From: JAVBWO01 sp036677375
Lineage (GTDB): Bacteria; Bacillota; Dehalobacteriia; UBA4068; UBA4997
Assembly: GCA_036677375.1 (NCBI GenBank)
Contig: JAVBWO010000028.1
Span: 1-64,000, forward strand
Direction of reading: 5' to 3'
Length of the DNA stretch: 64,000 nt
Below the pieces are notes generated by a model. That model was not told the origin of the DNA. It searched no databases and saw only the letters and a list, made by a program, of their open reading frames with translations. The position numbers and the translations under genes are program-made. This document shows positions 23,924 through 31,164 of this stretch, in pieces (position 1 is the first letter of the stretch; the number at the start of each line of letters is the position of its first letter).

Positions 23924-24813
23924 GCGGCGGGGTGTTTGCGGGGTATCACCCGGCGGTCAATTTCCTCTACTTTACCCTGGTACTGCTCTTTTCCATGTTC
24001 TTTATGCATCCCGTCTGCCTTGTCATATCTTTTGTCTGCGCTTTTGCTTATTCCATCATACTAAACGGCAAGCGGGCACTCCGGTTCAATCTGCTGTACA
24101 TGCTGCCCACGTTGCTTGTGGCGGCACTGATTAATCCCGCCTTCAATCATGAGGGCGCAACCATACTGACCTATTTACAGAGCGGCAATCCTCTGACCTT
24201 GGAATCCATCGTCTATGGCGTAGCAGCGGCAACAATGATCGTTACGGTCATATGCTGGTTTTCCTGTTACAACGCAGTGATGACCTCAGATAAATTTATT
24301 TATCTCTTCGGCAGGGTGATCCCCGCCATGTCACTGATTTTATCCATGACTCTGCGCTTCGTACCTCGCTTCAAGGCACAACTTAAGGTAGTGTCCAATG
24401 CTCAAAAATGTCTGGGCAGGGATGTATCTAACGGCAGCCTTTGGCAACGGGTCAAGCATGGTGTCAAGATCTTATCTATCATGATCACCTGGGCTCTTGA
24501 AAATGCCATTGAAACGGCGGACAGCATGAAAAACCGCGGTTACGGCTTGCCGGGACGCACCGCTTTCTCCATTTACCGTTTGGATCAGCGTGATAAAAAA
24601 GCGCTTTGCGCCATAGGCGGCGCCGGGCTGTATGTATTGATCGGCGCCTTTACAGGCGGTCTTTATTTTCGTTATTTCCCGTCCATCAAAGGCGCTTCAA
24701 AGGGTGTTTATGCCATAAGCCTCTTTCTTGCTTATCTGGCACTTTGTATGACCCCGATGTTACTTGAAGCTTGGGAGGATCACAAATGGAAAGCTATACA
24801 ATCAAAAATCTGA
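23920..24813 (+). CDS. energy-coupling factor transporter transmembrane protein EcfT
   Basis: A 297-residue membrane protein of the EcfT/CbiQ family. Five or six hydrophobic helices are seen between residues 8 and 285. The coupling region contains two Ala-Arg-Gly-like helices; SMKNRGYG at about 204-211 is the second of the signature motifs that contact the ATPases. EcfT joins an S component, which binds the vitamin or metal, to the two ATPase subunits. Start ATGA overlaps the preceding DUF4430 gene, and its end overlaps the ATPase-S fusion gene by 28 bases. Together these two genes supply a whole ECF transporter. Confidence 0.9.
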   Translation: MSGGVFAGYHPAVNFLYFTLVLLFSMFFMHPVCLVISFVCAFAYSIILNGKRALRFNLLYMLPTLLVAALINPAFNHEGATILTYLQSGNPLTLESIVYGVAAATMIVTVICWFSCYNAVMTSDKFIYLFGRVIPAMSLILSMTLRFVPRFKAQLKVVSNAQKCLGRDVSNGSLWQRVKHGVKILSIMITWALENAIETADSMKNRGYGLPGRTAFSIYRLDQRDKKALCAIGGAGLYVLIGAFTGGLYFRYFPSIKGASKGVYAISLFLAYLALCMTPMLLEAWEDHKWKAIQSKI

Positions 24814-27581
24814 CTTTTTCCTATCCCGAACAGAAAAAAAAGGCGCTGGACAACCTTTCTGTTTCCATTGAACAGGGACAGTTCGTCACTCTCTGCGGCC
24901 CCTCCGGCTGCGGCAAAACCACTTTGCTCCGGCAATTGAAGCCTGCCCTTTCCCCTCACGGCGAGAAAAGCGGTGAGGTGTGGTTTGAAAACATGCAATT
25001 AACCGATTTAGACCAGCACTCCCAGAGTGCCAAGATCGGTTTTGTGCTGCAAAATCCCGATAGCCAGATCGTTACTGATAAAGTATGGCACGAACTGGCT
25101 TTCGGCTTGGAAAGCCTTGGCTTCGACACACCCACCATTCGCTTGCGGGTAGCGGAAATGGCTTCCTTTTTCGGTATACAGACCTGGTTCTATCAAAACG
25201 TCACCGCTCTTTCCGGTGGACAGAAGCAGCTTTTAAACCTTGCCTCTATCATGGTTATGCAACCCTCCGTCTTAATCCTCGACGAGCCCACCAGCCAGCT
25301 GGATCCGATCGCAGCCGCCGACTTCCTCTCTACCGTTGCCAAAATCAACCGGGAGCTTGGCGTCACCGTCATCATCACGGAACACCGGTTGGAGGAAGTA
25401 TTCGCCATCTCCCACCGCGTGCTGGTCATGGACGAAGGACGGCTCATCTGCGACGGCACACCTAAAGAAGTCGGGGAAAACTTAAAAAGCTTGCATCACA
25501 GCATGTTTTTTGCCATGCCCACGCCCATGCGGGTTTATGCCGGCGTGGAAAATGATTTGCCTTGTCCTGTGACGGTACGAGAAGGCCGGGTCTGGCTGGA
25601 GGATTTTTGCCAACAGCGGTCCCTTAACGCACCCATAGAGCAAAAGCCGCCGGCGCATGACCAAAAGGGAACCGCCGCATTGGAACTGAATGAAGTTTGG
25701 TTTCGCTACGAAAAAGACGGGCCCGATGTGGTAAAAGGTCTGTCTCTGCGGGTATTCCCGGGGGAATTCTACGCCATAGTCGGCGGCAACGGTACCGGCA
25801 AGACCACGGCTCTTTCCCTGATATGCGGTATCAATAGACCTTATCGTGGCTCGGTGAAAATAAATAGCCAAGAAAGTTCACAAATAGGGGGTCAGCAGTT
25901 GTTTCACCGGCTACTGGGCGTTCTGCCTCAGAATCCCCAGGCTCTGTTCGTGAAGAAAACAGTACAGAAAGATCTCATGGAAATGTTATCCGGGCAAAAT
26001 TTATCGAAAGCGGAAAAAGAAAGAAAGATTCATTCTATATCCCAACTATGCTGTCTCGGCCACCTTCTGGACAGGCATCCTTATGATCTCTCCGGCGGTG
26101 AACAGCAGCGGGCGGCCCTTGCAAAAGTACTGCTCTTAGAACCCAAGATTCTGCTCTTGGACGAACCCACCAAGGGTATGGACCACGGGTTCAAACAAAC
26201 CTTTGCCGCGATCCTCCGCGATTTGCTGCGTCAGCGCATTACCATTGTTATGGTCAGCCACGACGTGGAGTTTTGTGCCGCTTACGCCGACCAATGCGCT
26301 TTGTTTTTCGACGGAAGCATTGTAAGCGCTGATGTTCCCCGCCGCTTCTTCACCGGCAACAACTTTTACACCACGGCGGCAAACCGAATGGCCAAACCAA
26401 GAATCCCGCAGGCTGTGATAGCAGATGATATCATTATGGCTTGCGGCGGGGATGTCCAACGTTTGAACCAAATATCACCGGAAAGCAACAGTCCTTCCCG
26501 CACAACCATATACAAAACCATAGAAGAAGCGGATGACAAAGGAGTGAACGGGCAACCGCCAACGGAAACCAACCTTTCAGCGCAACCGAAAAAAAAGTTC
26601 TTCCGCAAGCGCAAAATAGCAGAGCTTTCTGTAACGGCAATCTTTATTGCGACAATTATCGGAGCCGTGATCTTTGTTGCAAGACAAATGAATATCATTA
26701 CCGGTTTGTTATCCGGCGGAGACCTTGCCGTAAAAATCGCTGCCGATCCGCATATTATCCGACGCTATGTACTGCTGATCTTGACGCTGGTAACAGAATT
26801 TCTTGTGCTGCTTTTCACTTTTTCTCGAAAAAATACCGGAGTAACACAAATAAGCGAGCAGGTGGCGCCGGAAAATCGCCGTCTATCCAAACGCACACTG
26901 TCGGCAATGATTATGATTTTAGTCGCTATTCCGCTGACCATTTATATCGGCGTATACTATCTGGGCGACCGCAAATATTACTTTATCAGCATGCTGATCA
27001 TTCTGGAAACCATGCTTCCTTTTATTCTCGTTTTTGAGAACCGCAAACCGCAGGCGAGAGAGTTAATTGTTATTTCGGTACTTTGCGCTCTCGGTGTCGC
27101 GGGGCGCGCCGCCTTCTTTATGCTGCCCCAATTCAAACCGGTTGTGGCAATCGTCATCATCGCCGGCGTCGCCTTTGGCGGTGAATCAGGCTTTCTTGTG
27201 GGCGCGGTAACCGGTTTCGTTTCCAACATCTTCTTTGGACAGGGACCGTGGACACCATGGCAAATGTTTGCTTTCGGGATCATCGGCTTTTTGGCCGGCG
27301 TGCTTTTCCGTAAAGGAATTTTACGCAGAAACCGTGTGGCCCTCAGTATTTTCGGTGGTCTTTCCACTTTCTTTATTTACGGCGGGATTATGAACCCTGC
27401 GTCGGTATTTATGTTTCAGGCCCGCCCGGTGAAGGAAATGTTCTATTTAGCATATATCCAGGGCATTCCCTTTGATCTGGTGCACGCGGCGGCCACCATT
27501 ACCTTTTTATGGCTTATCTCTCGTCCCATGTTAGAAAAGCTGGATCGGATTAAAACAAAATACGGACTGGTTGAACCATAA
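24786..27581 (+). CDS. EcfA-EcfA'-S-component fusion (ECF transporter)
   Basis: A 931-residue fusion. The first ABC ATPase covers about 1-240: Walker A GPSGCGKTT, signature LSGGQKQLL, Walker B ILDEPTSQLD. The second covers about 295-520: GGNGTGKTT, LSGGEQQRAAL, LLLDEPTKGMD. After a linker, residues 610-925 hold about ten helices, the last six of which (RELIVISVLCALG, GFLVGAVTGFVSN, GPWTPWQMFAFGIIGFLAG) look like an ECF substrate-binding S component; the phrase recalls proteins of the CbrT type that import cobalamin. The ATG at 24786 is chosen because GGAGG lies just before it. Fusing both ATPases with S in one chain is unusual, since these are normally three genes. Substrate is inferred from the riboswitches. 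Confidence 0.88.
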   Translation: MESYTIKNLTFSYPEQKKKALDNLSVSIEQGQFVTLCGPSGCGKTTLLRQLKPALSPHGEKSGEVWFENMQLTDLDQHSQSAKIGFVLQNPDSQIVTDKVWHELAFGLESLGFDTPTIRLRVAEMASFFGIQTWFYQNVTALSGGQKQLLNLASIMVMQPSVLILDEPTSQLDPIAAADFLSTVAKINRELGVTVIITEHRLEEVFAISHRVLVMDEGRLICDGTPKEVGENLKSLHHSMFFAMPTPMRVYAGVENDLPCPVTVREGRVWLEDFCQQRSLNAPIEQKPPAHDQKGTAALELNEVWFRYEKDGPDVVKGLSLRVFPGEFYAIVGGNGTGKTTALSLICGINRPYRGSVKINSQESSQIGGQQLFHRLLGVLPQNPQALFVKKTVQKDLMEMLSGQNLSKAEKERKIHSISQLCCLGHLLDRHPYDLSGGEQQRAALAKVLLLEPKILLLDEPTKGMDHGFKQTFAAILRDLLRQRITIVMVSHDVEFCAAYADQCALFFDGSIVSADVPRRFFTGNNFYTTAANRMAKPRIPQAVIADDIIMACGGDVQRLNQISPESNSPSRTTIYKTIEEADDKGVNGQPPTETNLSAQPKKKFFRKRKIAELSVTAIFIATIIGAVIFVARQMNIITGLLSGGDLAVKIAADPHIIRRYVLLILTLVTEFLVLLFTFSRKNTGVTQISEQVAPENRRLSKRTLSAMIMILVAIPLTIYIGVYYLGDRKYYFISMLIILETMLPFILVFENRKPQARELIVISVLCALGVAGRAAFFMLPQFKPVVAIVIIAGVAFGGESGFLVGAVTGFVSNIFFGQGPWTPWQMFAFGIIGFLAGVLFRKGILRRNRVALSIFGGLSTFFIYGGIMNPASVFMFQARPVKEMFYLAYIQGIPFDLVHAAATITFLWLISRPMLEKLDRIKTKYGLVEP

Positions 27582-27705
27582 AAAAGCACCTATTGTTTTT
27601 ATCATCCTTTTCTTGCCGTGATCGTCATCCTTGCAACGGTTCAGGGATTCGACAATCCAATCAAGCTCCGCTCTGATAATGTGGCACATGGTGGTCTGAA
27701 TATCA

Positions 27706-27735
27706 TAGGACTGAGTATCATGATACCCAGTCCTA
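27706..27735. other. 30-bp palindrome downstream of the ECF fusion
   Basis: TAGGACTG-A-GTATCA pairs with TGATAC-C-CAGTCCTA with a single mismatch and no loop. There is no T-run. It may be a protein-binding site or a weak terminator between the ECF gene and marR. Confidence 0.5.
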
Positions 27736-27799
27736 CTAATTATCAAGAAACTATTACCGTTTTCATAAGATTAATTTATATACAAACACAAATTGGGCC

Positions 27800-27834
27800 T
27801 TGACAAAAGCGTATAGTAGCTATATACTTTTGTC
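27800..27834 (+). promoter_or_regulatory. marR promoter with overlapping operator
   Basis: A consensus promoter: TTGACA at 27800-27805, 17-base spacer, TATACT at 27823-27828. It is covered by a near-perfect inverted repeat, GACAAAAGCGTATAG (27802-27816) and CTATATACTTTTGTC (27820-27834), with a 3-base spacer and one mismatch. The expected RNA start falls on the ATG at 27835. This is the classic arrangement of a self-repressing MarR gene. Confidence 0.85.
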
Positions 27835-28311
27835 ATGATGAATTTAAAGTTTAAAAACAGAACAAAGATTAGCTACACCTTTCTACGGGTGGTCACCAAA
27901 CTTTCCGAAATTGACAGAGAACTCAGATATTACGGGACGGATCAACCCTTGTATGAAGCGGAAATCCATATGATCAAATCCATCAAAGAGAATGAGGGCA
28001 TTCATGTGACGGGTTTGGCGGATTTGCTGGGCGTGACGAAAGGCGCGGTTTCCCAAATCATTAAAAAACTTGAGGGCAAGGGCATGATCATCAAGGATAC
28101 CGACCCCCGCAATCTGTCAAGGCTTGTGCTAAAGCTTACTCCAAAAGGTGAAACGGCGTATTTACACCATGAAGAGCTGCATCAGGAATTTGATGGGCTT
28201 TTTAATGCCGCGCTGGGAAATGCCACCGAAGAAAACAAGGCGTTTTTAAAGGAATTTCTCAACGCATTGGATGAGAAGATCGATGCTTTTGAAAAGCATG
28301 AGCATTCTTAA
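27835..28311 (+). CDS. MarR-family transcriptional regulator
   Basis: A 158-residue winged-helix repressor. The DNA-recognition helix is in VTGLADLLGVTKGAVSQIIKKLEGKGMI at about 52-80, followed by the wing around DPRNLSRLVLKLT. MarR proteins are dimers that leave DNA when they bind a ligand, often a toxic small molecule or antibiotic. No ribosome site precedes the ATG-ATG start, and the promoter -10 box ends six bases upstream, so the message appears leaderless. It is followed by a MATE exporter that has two similar operator half-palindromes upstream, so the exporter is its likely target. Confidence 0.9.
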   Translation: MMNLKFKNRTKISYTFLRVVTKLSEIDRELRYYGTDQPLYEAEIHMIKSIKENEGIHVTGLADLLGVTKGAVSQIIKKLEGKGMIIKDTDPRNLSRLVLKLTPKGETAYLHHEELHQEFDGLFNAALGNATEENKAFLKEFLNALDEKIDAFEKHEHS

Positions 28312-28361
28312 CAAAGGTAGGGGAATTCCATATTTTCCGAATGGTGATTTTTGCAAAAAGC

Positions 28362-28455
28362 GTGTAGCAACTAAACACTCATACAATTAGATTTCCTGTT
28401 ATAAAGATTCCAAAAAGCAAGGATGTACTTTACTCAAAGCGTATAGCTACTAAAC
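28362..28455 (+). promoter_or_regulatory. two MarR-type operators upstream of the MATE gene
   Basis: GTGTAG-CAA-CTAAAC (28362-28376) and GTATAG-CTA-CTAAAC (28441-28455) both follow the pattern TAG-N3-CTA with flanking GCG, as in the marR promoter operator (GTATAG-TAG-CTATAT). They probably let the adjacent MarR protein control the exporter. Confidence 0.65.
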
Positions 28456-28478
28456 CAACATGAAAGGATTTGTTGATA

Positions 28479-29870
28479 TTGAATGTAAACGATCATAAGC
28501 TTCAAATGATGCGGGATGAGAAAATCCCGAAGGTGCTCCTGAAGATGGGGGTGCCGACAATGATCGGAATGATGGTTTCGGCGCTTTACAGCGTCGTGGA
28601 CGCCTACTTCGTTGGAGGGCTTGGCACCAGCCAGATAGGTGCGGTATCCATTGTGTTTCCAATCGTACAGATTATTATCGGGCTTGGCATGACGTTCGGA
28701 AGCGGCGCGGCATCATATATTTCCCGTCTCTTGGGGGAAGAAAATTCGGAAAAAGCAAACAGAACGGCCTCGACAGCTCTGTTTTCAAGTCTTTTTGCCG
28801 GAGCTATTTCTATTGCAATTGCGCTGTGTTTCCTTGACAATATACTGATTGCTCTGGGAGCAACCGAAACGATATTGCCATACGCCAGAAAATATGCAGT
28901 TATCTACATTGCCGGCTCAATTCTGAACATTTTTAACGTTACCATGAACAATATCATCACCGCTGAGGGAAGGGCAAAGCTGACCATGATATCAATGCTG
29001 ATCGGCGGTGGGCTCAACGTGATACTGGATCCGATATTTATCTATCCGCTGGGGTTCGGAATCCAGGGCGCTGCAATCGCAACGGTCATCTCTCAGGCTA
29101 TGACAACTTGCCTTTATCTTTGGTTTATCCTTGGCAAAAAAGGCTTTCTTTGTTTTTCACCCCGCTTCTTTTCCTTTGACGGGAAAATCTACGGGGAAAT
29201 GTTAAAGGTCGGAGTACCTATTCTTGTATTCCAACTTTTGTCCAGCGCTGCGATGGGGCTTTCTAATACTGCGGCCTGCGCATATGGCGACTCGGCGGTG
29301 GCTGCCATTGGCGTAACAACTCGCATCATGACGCTCGGTACCTATGTAGTATTTGGTTACATGAAAGGCTTCCAGCCTATTGCAGGTTATAATTACGGTG
29401 CAAAAAATTATGATCGTATGAATGAAGCCACTAAAGTCTCGCTTAAATGGACAACGATATACTGCGCCGCCGTAGCGATTCTGATGATTGTTATGCCCCG
29501 CCAGATCATTTCACTGTTCTCAGAAAACGACACGGCACTCATAGATATCGGTGCGCGTGCGCTGCGGGCAAATGGCGTAGTCTTTGCGCTGTATGGATTT
29601 CAGATGGTCTATATGTCACTATTCCTTGCGATGGGGCGCGGAAAAGAAGGAGGACTTCTCAGCATCAGCCGCCAGGGACTCTTCTTTATTCCGGCAATTC
29701 TGATATTGCCTCTCCGGTTCGGGCTTGCGGGCATCATCTGGGCGCAGCCTGCGGCAGATTTATTGTCGGTTGTTTTAACAGCAGTACTTGCCCTTGGTCT
29801 TCATAAAAGGATAAAGGCTTTGCAAGATAACATATCAGGCAAAAATAAACCAGAAGAACGAATCATATGA
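28479..29870 (+). CDS. MATE-family multidrug exporter
   Basis: A 463-residue membrane protein with twelve predicted helices, exporting drugs or metabolites against Na+ or H+. Typical signs are the N-terminal VLLKMGVPTMIGMMVSALYSVVDAYFVG helix with Asp, and the repeat in the second half GAKNYDRMNEATKVSL. The start is ambiguous; TTG at 28479 gives an N terminus usual for the family and stands 10 bases after AAAGGA, whereas TTG at 28470 touches the ribosome site. The upstream marR gene and shared operators indicate that it responds to an inducer of that regulator. A terminator shared with the DtxR-type gene follows. Confidence 0.92.
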   Translation: MNVNDHKLQMMRDEKIPKVLLKMGVPTMIGMMVSALYSVVDAYFVGGLGTSQIGAVSIVFPIVQIIIGLGMTFGSGAASYISRLLGEENSEKANRTASTALFSSLFAGAISIAIALCFLDNILIALGATETILPYARKYAVIYIAGSILNIFNVTMNNIITAEGRAKLTMISMLIGGGLNVILDPIFIYPLGFGIQGAAIATVISQAMTTCLYLWFILGKKGFLCFSPRFFSFDGKIYGEMLKVGVPILVFQLLSSAAMGLSNTAACAYGDSAVAAIGVTTRIMTLGTYVVFGYMKGFQPIAGYNYGAKNYDRMNEATKVSLKWTTIYCAAVAILMIVMPRQIISLFSENDTALIDIGARALRANGVVFALYGFQMVYMSLFLAMGRGKEGGLLSISRQGLFFIPAILILPLRFGLAGIIWAQPAADLLSVVLTAVLALGLHKRIKALQDNISGKNKPEERII

Positions 29871-29931
29871 AATCGGTGTGACAAATCAGAGAAAAATTGC
29901 CAGTAGCAGGCATTCTGCTAAATTAACAACA

Positions 29932-29977
29932 AAAAGCTGCAGTATGAACAATATACAATTGTTCAGCTGCAGCTTTT
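29932..29977. terminator. bidirectional terminator between MATE and DtxR-type genes
   Basis: AAAAGCTGCAG pairs with CTGCAGCTTTT, with inner pairing of TGAACAAT with ATTGTTCA. Both sides end in A/T runs, so it serves the two convergent genes. Confidence 0.85.
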
Positions 29978-29992
29978 ATTTTTCAGATGCCA

Positions 29993-30364
29993 TCATCGTT
30001 TTACATCTTCTACATGCTTTTTTATTGCTTCAAAGCTTTCCTGGCTGATCACATGCTCCATCCGGCAGGCATCCTGGGCGGCGATGGTTTTGTCCACGCC
30101 CAGGTGGATCAACCAGTCGGAGATGAGCATATGCCGTTCTAGTATGGTTTCGGCGATTTCCCTTCCTTTATCGGTTAAAGAAATATATCCCTCTTCGTCC
30201 ATTATAATATATCCGTTCTCCCGCAGTTTTTTCATGGCCACGCTGACGCTGGACTTCTTAAATTCAAGCTCGCCTGCGATATCTATGGATCTTACTTCCG
30301 GGTTCCTATGGCTTAAAACTAGGATCGTTTCGAGATACATCTCGGCAGACTCCTGTATTTTCAA
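29993..30364 (-). CDS. DtxR/MntR-family metal-dependent repressor
   Basis: A 123-residue regulator that should bind Fe(II) or Mn(II) and repress uptake genes when metal is plentiful. The start is placed at TTG (LKIQESAEMYLETIL), which matches the usual family start, and AAGGAG lies nine bases upstream; longer in-frame versions lack support. The winged helix is at 20-70 with SIDIAGELEFKKSSVSVAMKKL as recognition helix. The metal-binding region follows: ERHMLISDWLIHLGV and ACRMEHVIS, which supply the His/Glu/Asp ligands. No SH3 domain is present, as in MntR. It is divergent from feoA-feoA-feoB, whose promoter carries DtxR-like palindromes, making that operon its likely target. Confidence 0.92.
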   Translation of the reverse strand: MKIQESAEMYLETILVLSHRNPEVRSIDIAGELEFKKSSVSVAMKKLRENGYIIMDEEGYISLTDKGREIAETILERHMLISDWLIHLGVDKTIAAQDACRMEHVISQESFEAIKKHVEDVKR

Positions 30365-30468
30365 AGCTTCCATCTCCTTCCTGCGGTTATGCATCACTAA
30401 CCATAGAATATCATATGACTTCATAAAAAGCAAACGAAAGAAATTTAATGCATTTGGTAAAATTATCA

Positions 30469-30555
30469 TTGACATTCTGGTTAGCTTATGCTAACCTTGA
30501 ATTGGTTAGGATTGCCTAACCAATTCTTAAGGCTAAAGGTTAGTTGGTTCTAACC
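30469..30555 (+). promoter_or_regulatory. feo promoter with three DtxR-type operators
   Basis: TTGACA (30469-30474), 17-base spacer, TAACCT (30492-30497). Three palindromes lie in a row: GGTTAG-CTTATG-CTAACC (30479-30496) over the -10 box, AATTGGTTAGG-ATTG-CCTAACCAATT (30500-30525, perfect 11-base arms), and GGTTAG-TTGGTT-CTAACC (30538-30555). Each has the TTAG/CTAA core of iron-regulator sites, so metal-loaded repressor should block the promoter. Confidence 0.85.
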
Positions 30556-30574
30556 ACTATATGAAGGGGGAGTT

Positions 30575-30787
30575 ATGATGACATTAACAATGGCAAAAAC
30601 CGGAGAGGAAAATCTTATCAAAAAGATTGGCGGTAAAGCGGAAACAAGGCAGTTTCTTGAAAACCTCGGTTTTGTAGCTGGCGGCACGGTTACTCTGATC
30701 ACCAAAATCGGCGGGAATGTGATTGTTAATGTCAAGGAATCCCGGGTTGCCGTCAGCCGTGAGATGGCTAATAAAATTATGATATAA
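30575..30787 (+). CDS. feoA: FeoA-family ferrous iron transport protein
   Basis: A 70-residue SH3-like protein that acts with FeoB at the cytoplasmic side. It shows the family pattern LENLGFVAGGTVTLITKIGGNVIVNVKESRVAVSREMANKI. The ATG-ATG start follows GGGGGAG. It is one of two feoA genes in this operon; the duplicate follows 25 bases on. Confidence 0.93.
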   Translation: MMTLTMAKTGEENLIKKIGGKAETRQFLENLGFVAGGTVTLITKIGGNVIVNVKESRVAVSREMANKIMI

Positions 30788-30812
30788 ATCTTTTTGAAAG
30801 GAGCTATTGGAT

Positions 30813-31034
30813 ATGCTGACATTAAAAGAGGTCAAATGCGGGCAGACAGTCACCGTTTCCAAAATTAATGGCACGGGAGCCGTCAAGCGCAGGATCATGG
30901 ATATGGGAATTACAAAGGGTACGGAAATCTATATGCACAAGGTCGCCCCCTTAGGAGACCCCGTGGAAATCACGGTTCGCGGTTACGAGCTGTCCCTGCG
31001 CAAAGCGGATGCGGAAATGATTTTGGTACAATAA
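30813..31034 (+). CDS. feoA: FeoA-family protein, second copy
   Basis: A 73-residue SH3-like protein, with VKRRIMDMGITKGTEIYMHKVAPLGDPVEITVRGYELSLRK being typical FeoA. ATG at 30813 lies nine bases after AAGGAG; an in-frame TTG at 30807 is too close. It is not closely similar to the first copy, so the pair is more likely an old functional division than a fresh duplication. Confidence 0.93.
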   Translation: MLTLKEVKCGQTVTVSKINGTGAVKRRIMDMGITKGTEIYMHKVAPLGDPVEITVRGYELSLRKADAEMILVQ

Positions 31035-31070
31035 AGGCAGAGCTGACTTCCCTGCAAATTTCAACCTCAT

Positions 31071-31088
31071 GGTTAGCCTGATCTAACC
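31071..31088 (+). promoter_or_regulatory. fourth DtxR-type operator, upstream of feoB
   Basis: GGTTAG-CCTGAT-CTAACC, extended to ATGGTTAG/CTAACCAT, identical in core to the sites in the feo promoter. It lies in the 130-base gap before feoB and suggests an additional regulated start for feoB. Confidence 0.75.
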
Positions 31089-31164
31089 ATAATGCTGGGT
31101 TTTACTTTTCCGCCCGCTTGAAATTATGGAAATTATGGAAATTATGATTAAGGAGGATATTGCA

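Noticed and set aside
28320..28470. Possible small RNA between marR and the MATE gene
   Set aside because: No clear promoter-terminator pair; the repeated elements are better explained as operators.
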